In this document: positions 54,645 through 62,830 of the stretch, piece after piece
How the letters are laid out: every line of letters begins with the position of its first letter
Position numbering within the stretch: the first letter of the stretch is position 1
NCBI RefSeq assembly: GCF_000236705.1
Contig: NC_016599.1
Location: 1,240,001-1,304,000, forward strand
From: Owenweeksia hongkongensis DSM 17368
GTDB taxonomy: Bacteria; Bacteroidota; Bacteroidia; Flavobacteriales; Schleiferiaceae
DNA: 64,000 nucleotides
Reading direction: 5' to 3'
The notes under the pieces: model-generated
The model's input: the letters and a program-made list of their open reading frames with translations, nothing else
Database searches by the model: none
Told to the model about the DNA's origin: nothing
Translations under genes and position numbers: made by a program

Positions 54645-55499
54645 ATGAAAATAGCCGTAACATCCGCCAGTGGGCAATTAGGAGCCGCTATCACCAAGGC
54701 ACTAATCCAAGAAATTGGGAAAGAAAATGTGGTGGCCATTGCGCGCACCACTTCTAAAGCAGAACACTTGGGCGTAGAAGTGCGTAAAGGCGATTATAAC
54801 ATCCGTGAAGATTTTAACGAAGCACTAAAAAGCATTGACAAAGTATTGTTGATTTCAGGCATGGACGATCCGCAAAAACGCATTCCACAACACCGCAATG
54901 TAATAGAAGCCGCTAAGCAAAATGGCGTGCAAAAGATTGTATACACCAGTATTGTGGGCGATGAAGAAAACACGGCTTTCAGCCCCGTGGTGCAGAGCAA
55001 CCGCCAAACCGAAGAAGATGTACGCAACTCTGGTCTGGATTATGTGATTGGCCGTAACGGCATTTACATCGAGCCTGATTTGGAATACATTGACACGTAC
55101 GTGAAAGAAGGCGGCATCATCAACTGTGCAGCAGATGGAAAATGTGGCTACACCAGCCGCGAAGAGTTAGGTTTTGCCTACGCTCAAATGTTGCTCAACG
55201 ACAACTTAAATGGCGAGACGCTAAACTTGGTGGGTGAGCCGATTACGCAAAGTCAATTGGCAGAATACATCAATCAGGTGTATGGAAAGACACTTTCTTT
55301 CAAATCTATTTCTGTAGAAGAATACAAAAAAGAGCGTCAACTGGCCTTGGGCGCTTTTATAGGAACTATCATCGCTGGCATATATGAAGGCATTCGCAAT
55401 GGTGCCAACAATGTACCTTCTGATTTTGAAAAGGCATCAGGCAGAGCGCACAAGGATCCGTTGGAGATGATACGTGAGTTTTACAATGCTAAGGAGTAG
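54645..55499 (+). CDS. NmrA/atypical SDR NAD(P)-binding protein
   Basis: A 284-residue Rossmann protein with VTSASGQLGAAITKAL (GxxGxxG-like) at the start, VLLISGMDDPQKRIPQHRNVIEAAKQNGVQKIVYTSIVGDEE in the middle and the C-terminal DPLEMIREFY. It resembles quinone oxidoreductase QorB (YtfG). Reduction of quinones or similar electrophiles is inferred. The start at 54645 begins the Rossmann strand; TTG 54624 is a weaker choice. Confidence 0.9.
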   Translation: MKIAVTSASGQLGAAITKALIQEIGKENVVAIARTTSKAEHLGVEVRKGDYNIREDFNEALKSIDKVLLISGMDDPQKRIPQHRNVIEAAKQNGVQKIVYTSIVGDEENTAFSPVVQSNRQTEEDVRNSGLDYVIGRNGIYIEPDLEYIDTYVKEGGIINCAADGKCGYTSREELGFAYAQMLLNDNLNGETLNLVGEPITQSQLAEYINQVYGKTLSFKSISVEEYKKERQLALGAFIGTIIAGIYEGIRNGANNVPSDFEKASGRAHKDPLEMIREFYNAKE

Positions 55500-55730
55500 C
55501 CGAGCCAACTTAGATAAAAACAGTCCGTTCAGAAAGGTTTGAACATTTTAAAGCAATTGTGATTAGCAAAGGTTTGCGAAATCTCTAGGGTCTTGGCTTC
55601 TCTAAGCTTTTTGGGTTTGTCCAAAATTCTACATCTTGCTAGTTTCAAACACTTACCTTTCCGTTTACACATAAATAAGGAAAATATACCCATGCTGCAC
55701 CTTATCTAACTAAATATCCTAACAATTTAA

Positions 55731-57683
55731 ATGTACCTAAAAGAATTCTACATTGACAACTTTCGAGGCTATCGAAAATTCAAAATAAAAACAGATAGTA
55801 ATACAAATATACTAACAGGTGTAAATAATAGCGGTAAGACCACAATTCTTGAAGCAATTTCCCTATGGAATGAAATTTTTAGTCACTTAGTTATCCTAGC
55901 ACGAAAGAGAGATCGAAATCTAAATATTTTTTCTGGAGACTATAGGTTTGGTAAAAAAGGACAGAATTATATAGATTATAGAGAAATAAATTCTGTCAGA
56001 AGTTTTGGCTATAAAGATATTTTTTACAACTTAAATAATAGAGCAACTATTAAATTATCAGCAAAGGTATATTTTAACGATACAAATGAAATTGAGATTG
56101 GATTTATTATGAAAGAGGCTAACGGGAATAATTATAATGTTTACTTAGACAACCACGATAACTTTGATTTCCGTTCTTTTAATACACAGTTTAGAAATCC
56201 CCCTCAATGTATTGGGTGTTATTTTTCAACGCCTGTAGCCACAATACCATCGTTTGAAGAATTTGCAATTGCACCAAAAATTAAAGAAGGTATAAAGATT
56301 AGGCAATCTTCTTTATTTTTCAGAAATCGTCTTTTCAATCTATCGAAAGGAGATGACTTCGCAGACTTTAAATCAAATTTGTCCAGGATTCTTTATAATG
56401 AAACAGATTGCATAGATTTCAATATTAAAGGTGATAAATCAAATGACATTTATGTTTCGATTGATATCAACATTAAAAACAGTGGATTAAGAAATATCTC
56501 GTTATTAGGAAGTGGAACAATACAAATTATAGAAATTCTACTTCATCTTTACGAATCAAAAAAAGAACTCAACATTATTTTACTTGATGAGCCTGATAGT
56601 CACATTCATAGAGATATTCAAAAACGATTGCTCAGTTTTTTAAAGCTGAGTGATGTTCAAGTATTTTTAACAACTCATAACGAGTCACTTATTAGAAGCG
56701 CTAATCCAAATAATTTGTTTTTTGTAGATGAAGAAGTTTCATCTACGACCCCAACAATAATTGAAGCAATTGGAAAAATTAAACTACCGCAAAGGAAAAT
56801 AGGGATTGAATCTTCTCATCATTCCAAAATTATTAATCAAATAGGTAGCGAAACCTCTCTAGACATCCTAAATGCACTTGAAGCCGATAAGATAATCTTT
56901 GTTGAGGGAGTTGATGATTCAGAATATATTCAAAAACTCATGGATGTTAAGAGAATAGATAAGGAATGCGTTTTCTGGTCATTTGGCGGTTTAGATAATT
57001 TACTGAGCAAAATAAAACACTATAAAGAATTTTTTGAAAGTTTAGGTTCAAATCAGTCCATTTGGGACAAATGTTCCATCATAATTGATGCAGATTTTAT
57101 GACTGATACACAAAAAGAAAAGCTTAAAAATGAGCTTAAAAATAAGCTCGGCATTTCAGTTTTTATTTGGAAATCATATACAATTGAGGGAACAATACTT
57201 CTGGATGATACAAAATTAGAACAACTTATTACAATGGAATGCTCAAAACAGGCAGTTTCCAAAAACCAATTAGAAATCAAAGGAAGTATCGCTAATGCAA
57301 TAGCTGAGATAAAAACGGAGAAGTTGAGATTATTAAATAATGATGCTGATTTAGGAAGACGAGTAACCGGTCAAATAGAAAGTCGAATTAAAAATTTAGA
57401 TGATAATTTAAACATTCCAAGAAGAAGAGTATATGATAATGTCACTCTTCCCAACTTATTTAATCATTACCGGATCTTTTCTACTCAAGAATTGAACTCT
57501 AACAGAGTATCCCATATTTGCAATAAAGAAGATGTTGAAAAAATACTTGAATCTATCTATGTGGAACTGAGCTTAGTAAAAAACCCAGTATTTATCAATT
57601 ATTTTTCGTCCGTCTTAAATACTGTCGACTTTAGTTCAATAAATAGTGAATGGCAAGAGTTATTGGATTTTATAGGCGAATAA
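55731..57683 (+). CDS. OLD-family-like ATPase with TOPRIM domain; candidate anti-phage nuclease
   Basis: A 650-residue protein. The N-terminal SMC/ABC-like ATPase has GVNNSGKTT (Walker A, 30-38), a GSGTIQ signature, LLDEPDSHIH (Walker B, Asp286, Glu287) and TTHNES. It is followed by a TOPRIM-like domain: FVEGVDDSEY (Glu392, Asp395/396), IIIDADF (Asp453, Asp455) and TIEG (Glu486). The remainder is helical. This is the OLD/GajA-like plan of a DNA-cutting nuclease; a fused PARIS-like protein (DUF4435-type TOPRIM) is the alternative. The gene is visibly more AT-rich than its neighbours and has no adjacent helicase partner. Confidence 0.87.
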   Translation: MYLKEFYIDNFRGYRKFKIKTDSNTNILTGVNNSGKTTILEAISLWNEIFSHLVILARKRDRNLNIFSGDYRFGKKGQNYIDYREINSVRSFGYKDIFYNLNNRATIKLSAKVYFNDTNEIEIGFIMKEANGNNYNVYLDNHDNFDFRSFNTQFRNPPQCIGCYFSTPVATIPSFEEFAIAPKIKEGIKIRQSSLFFRNRLFNLSKGDDFADFKSNLSRILYNETDCIDFNIKGDKSNDIYVSIDINIKNSGLRNISLLGSGTIQIIEILLHLYESKKELNIILLDEPDSHIHRDIQKRLLSFLKLSDVQVFLTTHNESLIRSANPNNLFFVDEEVSSTTPTIIEAIGKIKLPQRKIGIESSHHSKIINQIGSETSLDILNALEADKIIFVEGVDDSEYIQKLMDVKRIDKECVFWSFGGLDNLLSKIKHYKEFFESLGSNQSIWDKCSIIIDADFMTDTQKEKLKNELKNKLGISVFIWKSYTIEGTILLDDTKLEQLITMECSKQAVSKNQLEIKGSIANAIAEIKTEKLRLLNNDADLGRRVTGQIESRIKNLDDNLNIPRRRVYDNVTLPNLFNHYRIFSTQELNSNRVSHICNKEDVEKILESIYVELSLVKNPVFINYFSSVLNTVDFSSINSEWQELLDFIGE

Positions 57684-57754
57684 AAATAACACATGAGAAT
57701 GGATAGACAAAATATGGCAAATTCAAAAATAACATAGGATCTTTACTTAGTCTT

Positions 57755-57780
57755 CAAGTTTTTAAACTTGTTTATAATTT
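57755..57780 (+). terminator. Weak terminator-like hairpin after the OLD-like gene
   Basis: CAAGTT / AACTTG arms with a short loop, followed by TTTATAATTT. A weak stem; other structure possible. Confidence 0.4.
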
Positions 57781-57868
57781 AATGCGAAGAACATTGTTTT
57801 CAATTACATTACTTTTCCTTTTAATCCTACAAAGCAATACACTCCAACCCAAGACAGAACGTTTTATT

Positions 57869-58285
57869 TTAAAAAGAACCAGCCTCCATATAGGACTGCA
57901 AAATAATTGCAGCGCTTACCTTGTCTATCTCCCCTTTTTCGCGTCTCTTCATCTTTTTCATGCCTGAGTCAATCATGCTTTGCATTGCCATTTTTGAAGA
58001 AAAGCGCTCATCCTGAAGTACCACTTTCATTTTAGGAAAAACATTTTGAAGCTTGGTGGTTAGCTTACGTACTCGCTCTGAATTGTCAGAATCACCGCCA
58101 TCCAAATTTTTCGGATCACCTATTACAATGGTTTCATAGCTATCAGTAGCAAATAGTTGCCTCAAATAATCCAACAACTTTGAAGTTTCTACCGTGTCCT
58201 TTGGTGTGGCTATTATTTGCATAGGATCTGTTTCCGCTATGCCTGTTCTTTTACCACCGATGTCTAAAGCTACTATTCTTGCCAA
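57869..58285 (-). CDS. ruvX: YqgF/RuvX Holliday junction resolvase-like protein
   Basis: A 138-residue RNase H-fold protein with VALDIGGKRTGIA (Asp active-site strand), TIVIGDPKNLDGGDSDNSE, VLQDERFSSKMA and the C-terminal DKVSAAIILQSYM, where the last Asp fits the catalytic D. YqgF is involved in rRNA processing and possibly recombination. It runs divergently from dapD. The gene expected after it, def, is 11.6 kb away. Confidence 0.94.
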   Translation of the reverse strand: MARIVALDIGGKRTGIAETDPMQIIATPKDTVETSKLLDYLRQLFATDSYETIVIGDPKNLDGGDSDNSERVRKLTTKLQNVFPKMKVVLQDERFSSKMAMQSMIDSGMKKMKRREKGEIDKVSAAIILQSYMEAGSF

Positions 58286-58294
58286 TGTGTTTCA

Positions 58295-58302
58295 TACTTT
58301 TG
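58295..58302 (+). promoter_or_regulatory. -7 box TACTTTTG for dapD
   Basis: Matches TAnnTTTG on the plus strand, 88 bases before the GTG start of dapD. No convincing -33 element. Confidence 0.4.
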
Positions 58303-58389
58303 CGCGAAGTTAGAGTTTAGAAATTAGACGTGAGATTTTAGACTTTCAACTAATAAACCATTTACAAATTCACATTTACACATTACATC

Positions 58390-59205
58390 GTGAGCGATTT
58401 ACAGCAATTGATAGAGCAAGCTTGGGAAGACAGAAGCATGCTAGAAGACACCAAGGTAGTGGAAGCTATCGAAAGCATTATTGAAGATATTGACAAAGGC
58501 AGATTGAGATGTGCCGAGCCTACCGAAAACGGATGGCAAGTGAATGAATGGGTAAAGAAGGCGGTAATCCTTTATTTCCCAACTCGTAAAATGGAAACTA
58601 TAGAAGCAGGTCCATTGGAGTTTCACGATAAAATTCCATTGAAGACCGGTTACAAAGAACTGGGAATTCGCGTGGTGCCTCACGCTGTAGCGCGTTATGG
58701 AGCGTACATCAGCAAAGGTGTAATTATGATGCCTTCTTATGTAAACATCGGTGCACATGTAGACGAAGGAACTATGGTGGACACTTGGGCTACAGTAGGT
58801 AGCTGTGCCCAAATTGGTAAAAATGTTCACCTGAGTGGTGGTGTGGGTATTGGTGGTGTTTTGGAGCCTGTACAAGCTGCTCCTGTAATCATCGAAGACA
58901 ACTGCTTTATCGGTTCTCGCTGTATAGTTGTAGAAGGTATTCGCTTAGAAACTGAGGCTGTGCTTGGTGCTAATGTGGTGCTTACGGCTTCTACCAAAAT
59001 TATTGATGTAACTGGTGATGAGCCCAAAGAAATCAAAGGATATGTTCCTGCTCGTTCGGTAGTAATTCCAGGAAGCTACACTAAGAAATTCCCAGCTGGT
59101 GATTTTCAAGTGCCATGTGCTTTGATTATTGGTACACGTAAAGAAAGCACCAATAAGAAGACCTCTTTGAACGATGCTTTGAGAGAATACGGAGTGTCAG
59201 TGTAA
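58390..59205 (+). CDS. dapD: 2,3,4,5-tetrahydropyridine-2,6-dicarboxylate N-succinyltransferase
   Basis: A 271-residue DapD of lysine and meso-diaminopimelate synthesis, needed for peptidoglycan. The left-handed beta-helix hexapeptide repeats run from about 100 to 240 (VNIGAHVDEGTMVDTWATVGSCAQIGKNVHLSGGVGIGGVLEP, then IEDNCFIGSRCIVVEGIRL). The start is GTG at 58390, giving MSDLQQLIEQAWEDR, which fits the family; no nearer ATG gives the full N-terminus. Confidence 0.97.
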   Translation: MSDLQQLIEQAWEDRSMLEDTKVVEAIESIIEDIDKGRLRCAEPTENGWQVNEWVKKAVILYFPTRKMETIEAGPLEFHDKIPLKTGYKELGIRVVPHAVARYGAYISKGVIMMPSYVNIGAHVDEGTMVDTWATVGSCAQIGKNVHLSGGVGIGGVLEPVQAAPVIIEDNCFIGSRCIVVEGIRLETEAVLGANVVLTASTKIIDVTGDEPKEIKGYVPARSVVIPGSYTKKFPAGDFQVPCALIIGTRKESTNKKTSLNDALREYGVSV

Positions 59206-59284
59206 GTAATAATAAGGAGTAAGGAATAAGTAGTAGAGACGTATAACCGCTCCCTATTACTTACTCCCCACTCCCTACTCAATA
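59206..59284. repeat. AGTAAGGAGT/ACTCCCTACT repeat pair between convergent genes
   Basis: After the dapD stop: AATAAGGAGTAAGGAATAAG, then about 20 bases, then TTACTCCCCACTCCCTACTC running into the next gene's stop. The right side is the same motif as at 20-21 kb; the two sides are partly complementary. Confidence 0.5.
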
Positions 59285-60036
59285 CTAAGTTCATCCCACG
59301 CCAACTGCATCCCTTTCGGTAAATCTTTACTCACCTCAGCATGAAGTCCAAGTTGGTGGCTAATATGCGTGAAGTAAGCATTTTCCACATCTAGCTCCTT
59401 GGTGAGTTCTATCGCCTCATCCAGCGTAAAATGTGAATGGTGATTCTTTTTACGCAAAGCATTTACAACAAAATGCTTGCTTCCTTTTATCAGGTTCTTT
59501 TCGGTTTCTCCAATATAGTTAGCGTCCGTCACATAAGTGAAATCGCCCATTCTAAATCCTAAAACCGGCAATTGCCCATGCATCACTTTTATAGGTATAA
59601 ATTTGATATCACCTATGGTGAAAGGTGTTTTCATATCAATGGTTTTTAGCACCACCTGTGGCACTCCAGGATAATCACCATTTTGAAAAATATAGGAATA
59701 TTGCTCGCGGAGTCTTTTCTGTACACGCTCGGTGGCATATATCTCCATCGGCTTGTTTTGAATAAAATTAAAAGCTCGAACCTCATCCAAACCAGCAGTA
59801 TGATCCATGTGTTCATGGGTAATAATAATGGCATCCATTTTCATCACTCCTGCCCTTAGCATTTGATACCTAAAATCCGGTCCGGCATCAATGTTTACCG
59901 TGGTATTTTTGCTTTGCACTAATAATGAACTCCTTAGCCTTTTATCTTTTTTATCATCCGAAGTGCACACCTTACACGTACATCCTATTATAGGTATACC
60001 TTGAGAAGTTCCTGATCCAAGAAATGTGAATTTCAT
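59275..60036 (-). CDS. PhnP-like metallo-beta-lactamase fold phosphodiesterase
   Basis: A 253-residue MBL-fold hydrolase with HEHMDH at 74-79. The N-terminus GSGTSQGIPIIGCTCKVC...RLRSS matches the PhnP/cyclic phosphodiesterase group, which has an extra zinc site using early Cys residues. PhnP opens ribosyl 1,2-cyclic phosphate in phosphonate use, but many Bacteroidota copies stand alone, so the reaction is uncertain. It converges with dapD. Confidence 0.92.
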   Translation of the reverse strand: MKFTFLGSGTSQGIPIIGCTCKVCTSDDKKDKRLRSSLLVQSKNTTVNIDAGPDFRYQMLRAGVMKMDAIIITHEHMDHTAGLDEVRAFNFIQNKPMEIYATERVQKRLREQYSYIFQNGDYPGVPQVVLKTIDMKTPFTIGDIKFIPIKVMHGQLPVLGFRMGDFTYVTDANYIGETEKNLIKGSKHFVVNALRKKNHHSHFTLDEAIELTKELDVENAYFTHISHQLGLHAEVSKDLPKGMQLAWDELSIE

Positions 60037-60102
60037 ACAATTGCGTTTAGTAAAAGCGTTTAAAATAATGAGGAAAAAAGGACATTGACCCTATTAAACT
60101 AG

Positions 60103-60110
60103 TAATTTTG
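60103..60110 (+). promoter_or_regulatory. -7 box TAATTTTG for the 60134 gene
   Basis: Matches TAnnTTTG and lies 23 bases before the ATG. A TTGACC about 15 bases upstream is somewhat close for a -33 element. Confidence 0.45.
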
Positions 60111-60133
60111 TACTGCAAACTTAAAATATAGTC

Positions 60134-61591
60134 ATGGAGCGTGTTGTATTGACCACGAGTCAGAAAGCTTTAAAGATAAATCTCAACGAAAACATTTATG
60201 GAACTTTCGCAGAAATAGGTGCCGGGCAAGAAGTTGTGCGTCACTTTTTTAGAGCGGGCGGTGCCTCGGGTACTGTAGCAAAAACCATGAGTGCTTACGA
60301 CAAAGATTTTAGTGATGCCATTTATGGTCGCGAAATAGACGGCCGCTACGTTACAGAGGCGCGCTTGCGCAAAATGCTGGACCATGAATACAGCCTTATT
60401 GAGCAGCGATTGAGCCGTGATAAATTTCCTAACAAGTGCTACTTCACATTTTCAGATACCATTGCCACTATAAACTTTACTAAGAAGTTTAAAGGCCATG
60501 GTTGGATGGGATTGCGTTTTCAATTGGATCCGGATCAAGCTCCAAATGACGTGATCTTTCACGTAAGAATGAAAGAAGAGGAAGCATACCTACAGCAGGA
60601 AACTATCGGTATTATGGGCGTAAACCTGATTTACGGGTGCTTCCATATTCGTAATAATCCTGAGGAATTGCTTCGCTCACTTTACGATAACATCGCAAAG
60701 TATAAGGTGGAAATCGACATGGTTCACTTTGAGGGACCAGAGTTTCAGAGTGTGGATAACCGATTGATGTCACTCCAGTTGATTAAAAACGGAATGACCG
60801 ATGCTGTGATTTTTGGCCCTGAAGGGAAAAACATTTTACCAGCGGCACTGCTTTACAAGAAAAACATACTTGCCCTAAGAGGTAGCTTTAGACCTGCCAC
60901 TAAAGTGAATATTGACATGATCAAAAAAGGCTTTGGCTACTTTGTAGACGAGCGTAAAGTAGATCGTGAAAATATGGTGGTTCTTTTTGAAATCACCTTG
61001 AACAATCTGAAATCTGAAGGTCAGATTGACGAACAAGACTTTTTGGATAGAGCCGAAATACTTTGTTCTCTAGGGCAAACGGTACTTATTTCAAACTACC
61101 AACAGTATTATAAACTGGTAGAATATTTTACCAGATATACTGAAGAGCGTATGGGCCTTATTATGGGGGTTACCAACCTCAGAGAGTTGTTTGATGAAAA
61201 GTACTACCGTGATTTGAAAGGTGGAATTTTGGAAGCTTTTGGTATTCTTTATTCAACAGACCTCAAGCTTTACATTTATCCATCACAAACCACTCCTGAT
61301 GAAGAAGTGGAAACCAGCAAATCGGTTAAAATCCACCCAAGGTTGAAACCTCTTTTTGATTACCTAATGTTCAATCGCAGGATTGTAGACATTGAAAATT
61401 ACGATCCAGAGATTCTTCAAATATTCTCTAGAGATGTGCTTCAACACATTAGAAATGGCGATGGCCAATGGGAAAACGCCTTGCCTGCTTATGTAGATAA
61501 TATTATTCGAGACAAAGAACTTTTTGGCTACAAAGCCGATAGTGAAAAGTCAAAAAAGGATAAAGAGATAGAAGAGAGCGAGGCACAATAG
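60134..61591 (+). CDS. Conserved protein of unknown function (often mislabelled in databases)
   Basis: A 485-residue soluble protein beginning MERVVLTTSQKALKINLNEN, with IYGTFAEIGAGQEVVRHFFRAGGASGTVAKTMSAYDKDFSDAIYG as a strongly conserved-looking segment. I recall the family as widespread in Bacteroidota and cyanobacteria, annotated variously as TonB-dependent receptor or nucleotidyltransferase without support. It has no signal peptide and no membrane segment. GAGQE and GGASGTVAK resemble nucleotide-binding loops but no known motif fits. A C-terminal Lys/Glu tail ends the protein. Confidence 0.88.
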   Translation: MERVVLTTSQKALKINLNENIYGTFAEIGAGQEVVRHFFRAGGASGTVAKTMSAYDKDFSDAIYGREIDGRYVTEARLRKMLDHEYSLIEQRLSRDKFPNKCYFTFSDTIATINFTKKFKGHGWMGLRFQLDPDQAPNDVIFHVRMKEEEAYLQQETIGIMGVNLIYGCFHIRNNPEELLRSLYDNIAKYKVEIDMVHFEGPEFQSVDNRLMSLQLIKNGMTDAVIFGPEGKNILPAALLYKKNILALRGSFRPATKVNIDMIKKGFGYFVDERKVDRENMVVLFEITLNNLKSEGQIDEQDFLDRAEILCSLGQTVLISNYQQYYKLVEYFTRYTEERMGLIMGVTNLRELFDEKYYRDLKGGILEAFGILYSTDLKLYIYPSQTTPDEEVETSKSVKIHPRLKPLFDYLMFNRRIVDIENYDPEILQIFSRDVLQHIRNGDGQWENALPAYVDNIIRDKELFGYKADSEKSKKDKEIEESEAQ

Positions 61592-61613
61592 CGCAGTTCA
61601 TCTTCAAACAAAA

Positions 61614-61650
61614 AAGCCCCGAAATGACTGACATCTCGGGGCTTCTTATT
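61614..61650. terminator. Rho-independent terminator
   Basis: AAGCCCCGAAATG / CATCTCGGGGCTT arms (one mismatch) and a 5-base loop, then CTTATTTT. Serves the 60134 gene and possibly the convergent cysteine desulfurase. Confidence 0.85.
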
Positions 61651-61666
61651 TTATAAGTAATCTTAT

Positions 61667-62830
61667 CTATGCTGGCACTGGTACCATCATATTTTTAAGC
61701 GTTTCTATTACATAATCTAATTCCTCACGGGTATTATTTTTACCGAAAGAAAAACGAATAATGGCACATTGATTATCAGGATCAATAGCCTCAATTACGT
61801 GAGACCCCTTTTGACTGCCACTAGTACAAGCACTTCCACCGCTCACCATTACACCATTCATATCTAATGTAAATAGATACATGCCGTCTTTTGGCAAACA
61901 TGGCAGGCTGCAGCTTAGCACCGTAAGCAAACTTTTATCAAGCTGATCGCTCAATCCATTAAAGCGAACATCTGTAACTTCCGCCTTCAGCTGATCAATC
62001 ATATATTGCTTTAGATCTGTTATGTGTGCGTTTTCCGCTTCCATATTTTCAATAGAAAGTTGGAAAGCTTTGTGCAAGCCAGCAATACCAAGAACATTCT
62101 CCGTACCACCTCTCATATTTCTTTCTTGAGAGCCTCCGCTGATGAATGAGTGACATTTTACGCGATGATTTACGTACATAAATCCTACTCCTTTTGGTCC
62201 GTAGAACTTATGCGCTGAGGCAGCCAAAAAGTCAATTGGTAGCTCACTTAAATCAAGTTCGCAATGTGCCATAGTTTGCACTGTATCCGTATGGAAATAA
62301 GCATTGTGCGCTCGGCACATCGTTCCCACAGTTTTCAAATCAAGTAAGTTTCCTACTTCATTGTTTCCATGCATCAACGAAACTAAAGTTGGAGTACCTT
62401 CTTTAAGAAGCTCTTCAAGGTGATTAAGATCAACCACCCCTTTGTCCAAAAGATTTACAAAGACTAATTCTACACCAAAGTTTTTAGCCAATGCCTCAGC
62501 AGTGTGAAGCACAGCATGGTGTTCCATTTTTGAAGTAATGATTCTCTTAACTCCGCAATCTCTTACTGCTAAAGTAAGGGCCGCGTTATCGGCTTCGGTT
62601 CCACCTGAAGTAAAAACGATTTCATTTCCTGTGCATCCTAAAGTTTTAGAAATATACTTTCTGGCTTCTTCCACCACGCTTTTAGCCTTGCGGCCAAATT
62701 GGTGTGTAGATGATGGATTCCCGAATGGGCCATTCATGACTTCCAGCATATATTGCTTTACTTCTTCCCTGATTGGCGTTGTTGCCGCGTTATCTAAATA
62801 AATCCTCCTCTTACTTTCCAAACCAGTCAT
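61667..62830 (-). CDS. Cysteine desulfurase (NifS/IscS type)
   Basis: A 387-residue PLP enzyme. The PLP Lys208 is in SAHKFYGPKGVGF, and the catalytic Cys335 is in SGGSACTSGS on a long mobile loop, as in IscS/NifS. The N-terminus is YLDNAATTPIREEV. It moves sulfur from cysteine to persulfide for Fe-S clusters or tRNA thiolation. The ATG at 62830 overlaps the upstream aminotransferase gene by 20 bases, so the two are translated together. Confidence 0.95.
   Translation of the reverse strand: MTGLESKRRIYLDNAATTPIREEVKQYMLEVMNGPFGNPSSTHQFGRKAKSVVEEARKYISKTLGCTGNEIVFTSGGTEADNAALTLAVRDCGVKRIITSKMEHHAVLHTAEALAKNFGVELVFVNLLDKGVVDLNHLEELLKEGTPTLVSLMHGNNEVGNLLDLKTVGTMCRAHNAYFHTDTVQTMAHCELDLSELPIDFLAASAHKFYGPKGVGFMYVNHRVKCHSFISGGSQERNMRGGTENVLGIAGLHKAFQLSIENMEAENAHITDLKQYMIDQLKAEVTDVRFNGLSDQLDKSLLTVLSCSLPCLPKDGMYLFTLDMNGVMVSGGSACTSGSQKGSHVIEAIDPDNQCAIIRFSFGKNNTREELDYVIETLKNMMVPVPA

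Noticed and set aside
55500-55730. Possible gene or partner in the gap before the OLD-like gene
   Set aside because: No open frame of useful length and no clear hairpin; it appears to be only leader sequence.
57782-57967. Plus-strand 61-codon ORF with a hydrophobic start
   Set aside because: Its 3' half lies antisense inside ruvX, the downstream part has no protein-like pattern, and no partner or conserved motif was seen.
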